Shown here in pieces: positions 6,172-13,921 of a stretch of 59,915 nt of DNA. Every line of letters begins with the position of its first letter. The stretch's first letter is position 1. The position numbers and the translations under genes are program-made. Below the pieces are notes generated by a model. It saw only the letters and a program-made list of their open reading frames with translations, was not told where the DNA came from and did no database searches. Source of the DNA: an uncultured Clostridia bacterium (GTDB lineage Bacteria; Bacillota; Clostridia; Christensenellales; Borkfalkiaceae); NCBI GenBank assembly GCA_944368065.1, contig CALVWV010000022.1, forward strand, positions 1-59,915, written 5' to 3'.

Positions 6172-7992
6172 ATGTCTGAAAAAACAAAGAAAAAGAAAAT
6201 TTCCTGTTCGATAGGCGGCCAGGCCGTGCTTGAAGGCGTAATGATGATGGGCAAAACGTGCATGGCGACTGCCGTGCGCGACCCCGACGGGCAGATTCAG
6301 GTGGAGGCAAAGCGCCTCAAAGTTTCGCCCTCGCTTGCCCGCGCATCAAAAATACCTTTCGTGCGCGGCATAGTCAACATGGTTGCAAGCCTTGTTCGCG
6401 GCACGGGCACGCTGATGCGCTCCGCCGCCGTGTACGGAGAGGAAGAGGAGGCGGGCAGGTTCGAAAAGTGGCTCGCCGAAAAATTCAAAATAAATTTAAT
6501 GACGGTGGTATCCACCATAGCGGTGTGCCTCGGCGTAGTTCTCGCCGTCGTGCTGTTCATGGTGCTGCCCAACCTTGCCGTAAGCGCCCTTAAGGAGCTT
6601 TTTCCTTCCCTTACGGGCAGCGCGTGGGAATACGTGCTTTTAGGCGTGTTCAAACTTGCGATATTCTTCATATATCTCGGACTCATTCTCGTTTTAAAGG
6701 ATATCCGCAGGCTGTACATGTATCACGGCGCGGAGCATAAAACCATCACCTGTTACGAAAAGGGCATGCCCCTCACCGTAGAAAACGTCATGAGCTGTTC
6801 GCGCATGCACGCACGCTGCGGCACTTCCTTTCTCTTTATAGTAATAGCCGTAAACATACTCATAATTTCGCTCGTCAACTGGGCGCTCGGCGTGGCTTCC
6901 ATTGAAAACGGCGTTCTGCAGTTCCTTGCAAAACTCGGCATAGAAATAGTGCTGTTGCCTGTAATCGCGGGCATTTCGTACGAAATTTTAAAGCTCGTGG
7001 CCAGGTTCGACAATAAGTTCGTGCTTATTTTCAAAGCGCCCGGCTTCCTTATCCAGAAGTTGTTCACCACGCGCGAACCCACCAGGGAGATGGCAGAAGT
7101 GGCGATTGCCGCCTTTGAAAAGGTGCTTGAAATGGACGCCGACCCCAAAATGGAAGAGACAGAGTTCATAACGGGCGGCATACTTTCGCAGAAGCTTGCC
7201 GATACCAAGAAAAAATTTGCCGCAAAAGGCATAGACGAAAGCGATGCCGAGTGGATATATTCGCTCGTTCTGGACATTAAGCGCAGCGAACTTTCTTCCG
7301 AGCGCATAATAACCCCAGCCGAGAGCAAGCAGATTGCGTCCATCGTGGAAAAGCGCCTTACGGGCAGACCGCTGTGGTACATCATAGGCGACGTCGATTT
7401 CTGCGGCTGCACCATAAAGGTGGACGAAAGGGTGCTCATACCCCGTCCCGAAACGGAGCAGCTCGCCGAAATAGCCATAAAGACGGTTGAAGAGGGCGAC
7501 AAGGTGCTGGATATGTGCACGGGCAGCGGCTGTCTTGCGATAGCGATAGCCAAGGGCTGTGCCGGCAAAAACATATCGGTGACGGCGGCAGACGTGTCCG
7601 ACGCGGCGCTTATGCTCGCCAAGGAAAATGCCAATTTCAACAGCGCGGTGGTGCACTTCGTGCAGACCGACCTGTTTGAAAATATCCGCGGCAGATTCAA
7701 CGTAATCGTATGCAATCCGCCCTATATAAAGACGGAGGAAATCGCCGCGCTTGACAGAGAAGTTAAGGACTTCGAGCCGAGGATTGCGCTCGACGGCGGC
7801 GAAGACGGGCTTGATTTTTACAGAAGGCTTGCAAAAGAGGTCAACCGCTACGTTGCGCGCGGCGGCATGCTCATTATGGAAGTCGGCGAAGACCAGGCGG
7901 CGGAAGTTTTGCGCCTCTTTGAAAAGCGCGACTATGCTATAGTCATAAAGGACTTAGAGGGCAAAGACAGGTTCCTTAAAATAGCATTTTAA
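6172..7992 (+). CDS. prmC: DUF1385 (YqhQ-like) membrane domain fused to PrmC release-factor methyltransferase
   Basis: 606 residues in one uninterrupted frame. Residues about 10-320 are DUF1385: IGGQAVLEGVMMMG at the start, transmembrane segments near 108-133, 150-170, 218-240 and 260-285, and the conserved YHGAEHKTITCYE and C(S)RMHARCGTSF motifs. Residues about 335-606 are PrmC, which methylates the Gln of the GGQ motif in release factors: the N-terminal helical domain, the SAM loop DMCTGSGCLAIA and the catalytic NPPY (CNPPYIKTEE). In most Bacillota these are adjacent separate genes between rpmE and prfA; here they are joined. prfA, the PrmC substrate, follows. The start ATG has only a weak ribosome site. 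Confidence 0.93.
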   Translation: MSEKTKKKKISCSIGGQAVLEGVMMMGKTCMATAVRDPDGQIQVEAKRLKVSPSLARASKIPFVRGIVNMVASLVRGTGTLMRSAAVYGEEEEAGRFEKWLAEKFKINLMTVVSTIAVCLGVVLAVVLFMVLPNLAVSALKELFPSLTGSAWEYVLLGVFKLAIFFIYLGLILVLKDIRRLYMYHGAEHKTITCYEKGMPLTVENVMSCSRMHARCGTSFLFIVIAVNILIISLVNWALGVASIENGVLQFLAKLGIEIVLLPVIAGISYEILKLVARFDNKFVLIFKAPGFLIQKLFTTREPTREMAEVAIAAFEKVLEMDADPKMEETEFITGGILSQKLADTKKKFAAKGIDESDAEWIYSLVLDIKRSELSSERIITPAESKQIASIVEKRLTGRPLWYIIGDVDFCGCTIKVDERVLIPRPETEQLAEIAIKTVEEGDKVLDMCTGSGCLAIAIAKGCAGKNISVTAADVSDAALMLAKENANFNSAVVHFVQTDLFENIRGRFNVIVCNPPYIKTEEIAALDREVKDFEPRIALDGGEDGLDFYRRLAKEVNRYVARGGMLIMEVGEDQAAEVLRLFEKRDYAIVIKDLEGKDRFLKIAF

Positions 7993-8005
7993 ATTAAAAT
8001 AGAGC

Positions 8006-8037
8006 GCGGCGGCGCGTGCGCGGGCACGCGCCGCCGC
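8006..8037 (+). terminator. GC-rich hairpin between prmC and prfA
   Basis: A 14-bp perfect stem (8006-8019 with 8024-8037) with a 4-base loop, 13 bases after the stop. It is followed by ATTATAATATA rather than a T-run, so it may attenuate or stabilise the message rather than end it. Confidence 0.5.
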
Positions 8038-8168
8038 ATTATAATATAAGGATATTCTGCGCAGAAACATTTATCGCCGTTTTTGTGCATAGCGGCGTAA
8101 ATGCGCCATATCCCCTTGCGTTTATTGCCCGCAATCCAAAATTATTTAATTTTACGGTAATTCAAGTC

Positions 8169-9236
8169 ATGATTTTTTTTGAGAAGTTAGAGGACATTTA
8201 CAATAAATATCAGACGCTTTCCCAAAAGATGGCAGACCCCGAAGTCATAGCCGACAGCGCCCTGTGGACAAAGCTCGCAAAGGAGCAGTCCGAACTTTCC
8301 GAAACGGCTGAAAAGTACGCGGAATACAAGGAGACGGAAAGGAGACTTAACGATACTTCCGAAGCGCTTAAATCCGAGGCTGACCCCGAAATGCGCATAC
8401 TCATGTCGGAGGAAGAGCAGTCGCTCAAAAAGCAGCTGGAAGGCATAGAGGGCGAGCTCAAGGTATTGCTCCTTCCCAAGGACAAGAACGACGACAGGAA
8501 CTGTATCGTGGAAATCCGCGGCGGCGCGGGCGGCGACGAAGCCGCGCTTTTTGCGGCTGAGCTGTACCGCATGTACCTCGGCTATTGCGAAAAGCACCGC
8601 CTCAAGACCGAGGTCGTGGATTTGAACGAAACCGAGCTCGGCGGCGTAAAGGAAGTGGTGTTCAACGTAAGCGGCAAGGGCGCGTATAAGCTTTTAAAGT
8701 TTGAAAGCGGCGTGCACCGCGTTCAGCGCGTGCCCGAAACGGAGTCGCAGGGCAGGGTTCACACTTCAACAGCCACGGTCGCAGTGCTTCCCGAAGCCGA
8801 GGACGTGGACGTTGAAATACGCGACGAGGATATAAGGGTGGACGTGTACCGCTCTTCGGGCGCAGGCGGGCAGAAGGTCAACAAAACGGAGACGGCTATC
8901 CGCATAACGCACTTCCCTACGGGCATAGTCGTGACCTGTCAGGACGAGCGCAGCCAGCTTAAAAACAAGGATAAAGCTTTCAAGGTGCTCCGCTCCAGAC
9001 TTTACGATTATTACAATTCCCAGAACCGCAGCGAATACGACAAGCACCGCAAAAGTCTTGTGGGTACTGGCGACAGAAGCGAGCGCATCCGCACATACAA
9101 CTTTCCTCAGGGCAGGGTCACCGACCACCGCATAGGGCTTTCGCTCTATTCCATTGAATCGTTCATGCAGGGCGATATAGACGCCATGGTCGAAGCTCTC
9201 ACCGTGGCGGAAAGGGAAGCCCAGCTTGCAGAATAA
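8169..9236 (+). CDS. prfA: Peptide chain release factor 1
   Basis: Ends translation at UAA and UAG. 355 residues from the ATG at 8169; the 51 extra residues of the longer frame, which begin in the preceding hairpin, are unlike the family. The stop-codon recognition tripeptide is PET (VPETESQGR), common in Bacillota RF1, and the peptidyl-hydrolysis motif is GAGGQKVNKTE. VECQDERSQ is replaced by the equivalent CQDERSQLKNK. Its GGQ glutamine is the expected target of the PrmC domain encoded upstream. The ribosome site before ATG 8169 is poor. Confidence 0.96.
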   Translation: MIFFEKLEDIYNKYQTLSQKMADPEVIADSALWTKLAKEQSELSETAEKYAEYKETERRLNDTSEALKSEADPEMRILMSEEEQSLKKQLEGIEGELKVLLLPKDKNDDRNCIVEIRGGAGGDEAALFAAELYRMYLGYCEKHRLKTEVVDLNETELGGVKEVVFNVSGKGAYKLLKFESGVHRVQRVPETESQGRVHTSTATVAVLPEAEDVDVEIRDEDIRVDVYRSSGAGGQKVNKTETAIRITHFPTGIVVTCQDERSQLKNKDKAFKVLRSRLYDYYNSQNRSEYDKHRKSLVGTGDRSERIRTYNFPQGRVTDHRIGLSLYSIESFMQGDIDAMVEALTVAEREAQLAE

Positions 9237-9310
9237 ATAATTCTGCGTAAGGGCGCGCGCATATTGTTTTCAGGCAGTGCAAGGATTTAAGGTGCTGCTT
9301 TTATTTCCGA

Positions 9311-9332
9311 TTGCCCCGCACATATGCCGCAA
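9311..9332 (+). repeat. Intergenic 22-bp near-palindrome, copy C
   Basis: TTGCCCCGCACATATG followed by CCGCAA, one base from consensus. It ends 23 bases before the -35 box of the metalloregulator promoter, the closest motif-promoter distance in the window. Confidence 0.75.
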
Positions 9333-9355
9333 CAATCGCGCAAAAGCTTTATGTA

Positions 9356-9384
9356 TTGACTTTAACCGTGCCATGTGATAAAAT
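9356..9384 (+). promoter_or_regulatory. Promoter of the DtxR-type regulator
   Basis: TTGACT (9356-9361), 17 bases, TAAAAT (9379-9384). GGAGGT at 9415 is the ribosome site. Confidence 0.8.
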
Positions 9385-9425
9385 ACTTTCTGTAAATTGA
9401 TTGACATACTGTACGGAGGTTCGGG

Positions 9426-9791
9426 ATGAGGCACAATCAGTCCGGCGAAGATTATCTTGAAACTATACTGCTTTTATCCGGCGAAAAACCGGCCGTTCAC
9501 AGAATAGACGTCGCGCGCGCCGCGGGCGTATCACAGCCCGCCGTGCAGAAGGCGATAAAGCTGCTCATATCCCAGGGCTACGTCCGTACGGACGGCATGC
9601 ATATCCGGCTTACCGAAAGCGGAAAAAATTACGCAGAGGAAGTGTACGAAAGGCACTGCACCATACGCGCTTTTTTAAAGCTCCACGGCATTTCCGACGA
9701 AGTTGCAGAAAAAGACGCCTGCGAAATGGAACACGTCATTTCGGAGGAGACGTACAAAATGATGCTCTCCTGTATAAAAGAAAAAAGTTGA
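9426..9791 (+). CDS. DtxR/MntR-family metal-dependent repressor
   Basis: 121 residues: a winged helix (about 10-65) and the metal-binding dimerisation domain (about 66-120); the SH3-like third domain of DtxR is absent, as in MntR. Candidate ligands are Asp9 and Glu12 in GEDYLE, a His in YERHC and the cluster DACEMEH near 96-102. The Asp is MntR-like while the Cys in the last cluster is DtxR-like, so the preferred metal (Fe2+ or Mn2+) is open. The ferrous uptake operon 435 bases downstream is the obvious target. Expected action: binds operator when metal-loaded and shuts off uptake. Confidence 0.9.
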   Translation: MRHNQSGEDYLETILLLSGEKPAVHRIDVARAAGVSQPAVQKAIKLLISQGYVRTDGMHIRLTESGKNYAEEVYERHCTIRAFLKLHGISDEVAEKDACEMEHVISEETYKMMLSCIKEKS

Positions 9792-9807
9792 TTTGAAATA
9801 AATTGTA

Positions 9808-9845
9808 AATGCGTCCGCGCTTTAACGCGCGGACGCATTTTTTTA
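9808..9845 (+). terminator. Terminator of the metalloregulator gene
   Basis: A 13-bp stem (9808-9820 with 9827-9839) followed by TTTTTT. A second 13-bp GC-only stem follows directly (9848-9860 with 9868-9880). Confidence 0.9.
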
Positions 9846-10061
9846 TAGCCGCCGCGCGGAACAGCCTTCCGCGCGGCGGCTTGTTGTCTGTCTTTGCTCG
9901 TTCTTGCCGTTTTTCTTCTTTTTCCATTCCCGACAGCCTCGTTTTGCCCATATTTTGTCCGTATTTTTTTCAGTCGCTTTCTTTCCGTTTTTTGTTCTGC
10001 TTCATTTCTGCCGTTTGCCTTTCGAATGATTTTTCAGTCGTCTGAAAAAAATATAAACTAT

Positions 10062-10135
10062 GGTTAATTTTTAGTTGACAAACTGTTTTTGTGCCGCTAT
10101 AATTGTCAATGTAAATAAACCGCGGTTAATTTTTA
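10062..10135 (+). promoter_or_regulatory. feo operon promoter with candidate operators
   Basis: Perfect consensus promoter: TTGACA (10075-10080), 17 bases, TATAAT (10098-10103). It is flanked by two identical 12-base direct repeats GGTTAATTTTTA at 10062-10073 and 10124-10135. The second overlaps a perfect palindrome AACCGCGGTT (10118-10127) located just downstream of the expected transcription start. Both are sensible places for a repressor; the DtxR-type protein encoded upstream is the natural candidate, by inference. Confidence 0.75.
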
Positions 10136-10226
10136 TATCTGCAGAGCGGAAAAGTCCGCGGGATAAAATTAAGGCGCAAATAAAAAGGTTTAAGTAAAGA
10201 TAACGGCAAATAAGGAGTAAAAGTTT

Positions 10227-10448
10227 ATGCCTCTATGCATAGCGCCGCAGGGCGCGGCGGTGGAAATTAAAAAAGTCGGCGCGGACGAAAAGGTTTCAAA
10301 GCATCTGCGCGAACTCGGCATAACGGCGGGGGCGCGCATAAAAGTGCTCTCTTCCGAAGGCGGAAGCGTTATAGTGCAGGTGATGGAAGGCAGGCTGTGC
10401 CTTGATAAGCAGCTCGCCTCGCGCATAATGGTTGCACCCGCCGCGTAG
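10227..10448 (+). CDS. feoA: FeoA-domain protein (first copy)
   Basis: 73 residues, an SH3-like FeoA domain that is thought to act on the cytoplasmic side of FeoB. Recognisable by the pattern KHLRELGITAGARIKVL followed by a short beta-strand region ending SRIMV. Ribosome site AAGGAG upstream of ATG 10227. It begins the operon; a second FeoA domain and feoB follow. The N-terminus (MPLCIAPQG) is short and has a Cys. Confidence 0.88.
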   Translation: MPLCIAPQGAAVEIKKVGADEKVSKHLRELGITAGARIKVLSSEGGSVIVQVMEGRLCLDKQLASRIMVAPAA

Positions 10449-10555
10449 TGGCAGACGCGCGGTCTTGGGATAAACTTCAAACAGAAAAATTGCCGCAAGC
10501 TTTTCAGTAATTTGCGGATTTGAAGATTTGAAATAAAGGAGAAGTTTTAAGTATT

Positions 10556-10789
10556 ATGGGAAAATTACTTTGCGATTTTGCCGCAGGCGAACGCGGCGTA
10601 ATCAAATCTGTCGGCGGCGAAGGCAGGGTGCGCAGGCGACTTTTCGATATGGGCGTAACTCCCGGTGCGGAGGTTGCGCTCGTGAAAAGAGCGCCGCTGG
10701 GCGACCCTGTCGAAGTCACAATCCGCGGATATCAGCTTACGCTGAGAAAGACAGAGGCGCAGTGCGTTGAAACGGAGGCGGCTTTATGA
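10556..10789 (+). CDS. feoA: FeoA-domain protein (second copy)
   Basis: 77 residues with the standard FeoA plan: RRRLFDMGVTPGAEVALVKRAPLGDPVEV and the end IRGYQLTLRKTEA. AAAGGAG lies 15 bases upstream of the ATG. Its stop overlaps the feoB start (ATGA), so the two are translated together. It is closer to the classical FeoA than the first copy; the two copies differ enough to have separate roles. Confidence 0.93.
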   Translation: MGKLLCDFAAGERGVIKSVGGEGRVRRRLFDMGVTPGAEVALVKRAPLGDPVEVTIRGYQLTLRKTEAQCVETEAAL

Positions 10790-13089
10790 AAACTTTTGCG
10801 CTTGCAGGCAATCCCAACAGCGGCAAGACCACTCTTTTCAATGCGCTTACGGGTTCGACGGCGCACGTAGGCAACTGGCCGGGCGTCACCGTGGACAAAA
10901 GGGAGGGTGTGTATAAGGGCAGCTCTCACGCGGCAATAGTCGACCTGCCCGGCATTTACTCGCTTTCGCCGTACACGCCCGAAGAGGTGATTGCGCGCAA
11001 CTACATATTAAGCGGCGGTGCGGACGGCATAATAAACATAGTCGACGCCACCAATCTCGAGCGCAACTTGTATCTTACTACGCAGCTTCTTGAAATGGAC
11101 GTGCCCGTTATAATCGCGCTCAACATGATGGACGCGGTGAATAAATCGGGCGACAGCATAGACGCCGCCGAGCTGGAAAAAAACATCGGCGTGCCCGTCG
11201 TGCCCATATCCGCGCTGAAGGGTACGGGCATAAATAAGCTGATGGACCGCGCGCTTGCGCTCGGTAAAGAGCGCAAGGGGCGTACAGTCGTGGGCGGCGC
11301 GCTTGAAGAGCCCGTAAAAAAGGCGGAAAGCTATTTTGCGGCAAAGGAGGGGGTAAAATCCCCGCTTTTCCACGCGCTCAAGCTCATAGAAGGCGACGAA
11401 CTTGAACTTGAAGGCGGCGAGGAGCGCGCGCTTTACAAAAAAATTCAGTCGGAGTACGGCTCCGATATGGAGGCTGCAGTCGCTGACGAAAGATATAAGT
11501 ACATATCCGCCAACTTTTCCACGGCGAAGAAGAAGTCGGGCAGAACTTCCTATACAAAATCGGACAAAGCCGACCGCGTGCTTACGCATAAAATATGGGG
11601 CATACCTGTATTTATAGTAATACTCTTTGCAATTTTCCACCTGACGTTTTCCGAAGACCTGTTCTACATAAACGCCATAGCCACGGCGGCGGGCAGTCCG
11701 CTGCCCACGTTCGAAGACCTCGGCTTTGAAAGGCTCGCGGGGTTTGAAGATTTGTACGCAAACTTCGGCATAGGGCTTGCGTCCTGTTTTTACGACGGCG
11801 CGGTGTTCTCGCCTGGGGTAATGCTGACAAATCTGCTCAACCTTTTTTTAAACTACATAGTTTACGGAATAGGCCTCGGAGTGGAGGCGGCGGGCGCGGC
11901 TGACTGGGCTGCGGCGCTCATCAACGACGGCATAGTCGGCGGCATAACGGCGGTGCTCGGTTTCCTTCCCCAGATTCTTACGCTGTTTCTCTTTTTCTCC
12001 ATACTCGAAGATACGGGGTACATGGCGCGCGTGGCGTTCATTCTGGACAGAATTTTCCGCCGCTTCGGGCTTTCGGGCAGAGCGTTCATGCCCATGATAA
12101 TGGGCTTCGGCTGCTCGTTGCCCGCAATGATAAATACCCGTACGCTCGCCGACGAAAATGAGCGCACGGCGACCATAAGGGTGATACCATTCTTCAGTTG
12201 CGGCGCAAAACTGCCCATTCTTACGGCTATCGCGGGCGGCATATGCTATATGGTGGGGCTGAGCAATGTGGATATTATCACATATTCCATGTACCTTCTC
12301 GGCATAATCTGCGCCATAATATGCGTCATCGTGATGCGCTCCACGACTATGCGCGGCGAAGTTCCGCCCTTTATAATGGAGCTCCCCGCATATCACGCGC
12401 CCGGATTTAAAAATCTTATGCTCCACCTGTGGGATAAAACGGGGCACTTCGTCAAAAAAGCGTTTACGATAATTTTTGCGTCGACCGTGCTCATCTGGTT
12501 TTTGCAGTCCTTCAGCTGGAACTGGCAGTACCTCGGCGAAGAGGGAATGCAGTCCTCGATACTTGCGTCCGTAGGTCAGCTCATACAGCCGCTGTTCACC
12601 CCGCTCGGGTTCGGCTCACAGCTCAACGGCTACGGCTGGGTGTTCGCGGTGGCGGCAATAACGGGGCTTATCGCAAAGGAAAACGTTATAGCAACTTTCT
12701 CCGTGCTCGCCGCAATGTTTGTGTCCGGGTTCGAAGGCACGGAGGATGGAGTGGCGGAAGCCATCGTGATGATAGAAAATACAGGCATAACGTGGCCCGC
12801 GCTCATTGCGTTCATAATGTTCAACATGACGACCATTCCCTGCTTTGCGGCGTGCGCCACGGCGAAGGCGGAATTGCCTAAGGGGAAGTTCGGCTGGACG
12901 ATACTCTTCTGGCTGGTTACAAGCTACATCGTCGGCGCAGCCTGCTACACGGTGCTCAGCTGGTGGTGGACGTTGTTCATATGGCTTGCTGCAGCTGCCG
13001 CCGCGGCTGCCGTCATAGTGCTTAAAAACAGGGGCATGTTAAAGCTGCCCGCGCTCAGAAAAAGGCGCGCGGCGGATACAGAAAAATAA
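10786..13089 (+). CDS. feoB: Ferrous iron transport protein B
   Basis: 767-residue Fe2+ transporter of the cytoplasmic membrane. The N-terminal G domain has G1 GNPNSGKTT (about 8-16), G3 DLPGIYSL, G4 NMMD and G5 SAL; a helical GDI region follows; then about eight or more membrane helices with two Gate-like repeats (for example FMPMIMGFGCSLPA and FFSCGAKLPI, each with the conserved Cys) from about residue 275 on. Length is normal. It lies in an operon with two FeoA proteins before and a Cys-rich membrane peptide after it, under a promoter with candidate operators. Confidence 0.97.
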   Translation: MKTFALAGNPNSGKTTLFNALTGSTAHVGNWPGVTVDKREGVYKGSSHAAIVDLPGIYSLSPYTPEEVIARNYILSGGADGIINIVDATNLERNLYLTTQLLEMDVPVIIALNMMDAVNKSGDSIDAAELEKNIGVPVVPISALKGTGINKLMDRALALGKERKGRTVVGGALEEPVKKAESYFAAKEGVKSPLFHALKLIEGDELELEGGEERALYKKIQSEYGSDMEAAVADERYKYISANFSTAKKKSGRTSYTKSDKADRVLTHKIWGIPVFIVILFAIFHLTFSEDLFYINAIATAAGSPLPTFEDLGFERLAGFEDLYANFGIGLASCFYDGAVFSPGVMLTNLLNLFLNYIVYGIGLGVEAAGAADWAAALINDGIVGGITAVLGFLPQILTLFLFFSILEDTGYMARVAFILDRIFRRFGLSGRAFMPMIMGFGCSLPAMINTRTLADENERTATIRVIPFFSCGAKLPILTAIAGGICYMVGLSNVDIITYSMYLLGIICAIICVIVMRSTTMRGEVPPFIMELPAYHAPGFKNLMLHLWDKTGHFVKKAFTIIFASTVLIWFLQSFSWNWQYLGEEGMQSSILASVGQLIQPLFTPLGFGSQLNGYGWVFAVAAITGLIAKENVIATFSVLAAMFVSGFEGTEDGVAEAIVMIENTGITWPALIAFIMFNMTTIPCFAACATAKAELPKGKFGWTILFWLVTSYIVGAACYTVLSWWWTLFIWLAAAAAAAAVIVLKNRGMLKLPALRKRRAADTEK

Positions 13090-13125
13090 AAATAATGCAA
13101 AAAAATGCATTGAATGAGGCATATT

Positions 13126-13314
13126 ATGGGTCCTTTTGAAATTGTTACTGTAATAGTGGTGGGGCTTGCGGTGCTCGCCGCGGTGGGCTATCTCATTTAC
13201 AAAAAGGTAAAAGGCCAGGGCGGCTGCGACTGCGGTTGCGGCTCCTGCCACGGCTGCGACGCCTGCCGCACGCGCGCGTCGGAAAAGACGGACGCGGCCA
13301 AAACAAAAAAGTAA
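13126..13314 (+). CDS. FeoB-associated Cys-rich membrane protein
   Basis: 62 residues from ATG 13126 (an in-frame ATG at 13114 overlaps the likely ribosome site GAGG). One N-terminal transmembrane helix (about 4-22), the sequence YLIYKKVKG, then a Cys-rich tail with the spacing GGCDCGCGSCHGCDAC. This matches the small FeoB-associated proteins that follow feoB in many Clostridia and are often placed where FeoC lies in enterobacteria. The cysteines may bind iron or zinc; unproven. Confidence 0.85.
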   Translation: MGPFEIVTVIVVGLAVLAAVGYLIYKKVKGQGGCDCGCGSCHGCDACRTRASEKTDAAKTKK

Positions 13315-13530
13315 TTCAAGCTTTTGCGGCTGCGGCAGGCGCGGAAAAGCGCCTGCCCGCGGCTGAAATGAAAGGGCGAGCCGCATAAAAGAAAAAAACG
13401 GCAAAGCCGTAACAAATTCAAATAAGCGGCAAAGCGCGTTTAAGCCAAAAACCAAATGGCAAAAACCGTATCAGTGCCAATAACGCGGGATGAGCAAATC
13501 CCGCTCTCCTTTGAATAAATCAGTCTTAAA

Positions 13531-13574
13531 CTCTGAGCCCCGCGCAGAAAACTGCGCGGGGCTCAGAGCTTTTT
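13531..13574 (+). terminator. Terminator, probably of the feo operon
   Basis: A 17-bp perfect stem (13531-13547 with 13552-13568) with an AAAA loop and a CTTTTTTG tail. It lies 216 bases after the Cys-rich peptide gene, so the operon would have a long 3' untranslated region. Confidence 0.85.
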
Positions 13575-13628
13575 TGTTAAGCTTTTTCAGTAATTTTATA
13601 TCGCTATAGTCTTGTAATTATGCATTAA

Positions 13629-13650
13629 TCTGCATATATATGCGGGACAA
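13629..13650 (-). repeat. Intergenic 22-bp near-palindrome, copy D (diverged)
   Basis: Minus-strand TTGTCCCGCATATATATG: one substitution in the C-run and two extra bases in the AT centre. It lies about 117 bases upstream of the aminotransferase -35 box. Confidence 0.55.
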
Positions 13651-13760
13651 TATGTTTGGAAGAAGGGCGCAATGCACTGTCTGACAGTTGAAATTTTTGT
13701 AAAATAGACCAATTTTTATTGTCATAACTAACAAAAAGAGGGAGGAGGACAAATTTTGTT

Positions 13761-13796
13761 CAAACGTTTGTCAAACACCGCTTAATTATGTATAAT
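13761..13796 (+). promoter_or_regulatory. Aminotransferase promoter with overlapping palindrome
   Basis: TTGTCA (13768-13773), 17 bases, TATAAT (13791-13796). A perfect 10-bp palindrome CAAACGTTTG (13761-13770) overlaps the -35 box, a typical place for a repressor. Confidence 0.75.
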
Positions 13797-13921
13797 TGAA
13801 TGGAAAATCATAAACAGGTCAAAAACTAACGTACAGGCGGCGGTTGCACCCGTTTCACCGGCATTCAGATTGCCCGCCGCGCAGGTTTGCGACCTGTAAA
13901 ATTTGCAAAGGAAGTGCAGTT

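Larger units (their letters stand above)
9792..10226. other. Intergenic region between regulator and feo operon
   Basis: Contains two hairpins (9808-9880), then a markedly T/C-rich stretch (9881-10030) without a plausible gene, and finally the feo promoter with its candidate operators (10062-10135) and a 90-base leader. Confidence 0.6.
13315..13921. other. Long intergenic region, no gene seen
   Basis: Holds a 9-bp hairpin near 13337-13360, several GGCAAAGC-like repeats, the feo terminator (13531), copy D of the 22-bp motif (13629), the aminotransferase promoter (13768) and a 120-base leader that contains a CAGGTTTGCGACCTG hairpin near 13881. I find no ORF with a ribosome site. Confidence 0.6.

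Noticed and set aside
8730-8760. PET instead of PAT/PVT in release factor 1
   Set aside because: PET is common in Bacillota RF1 and does not suggest changed stop-codon reading.
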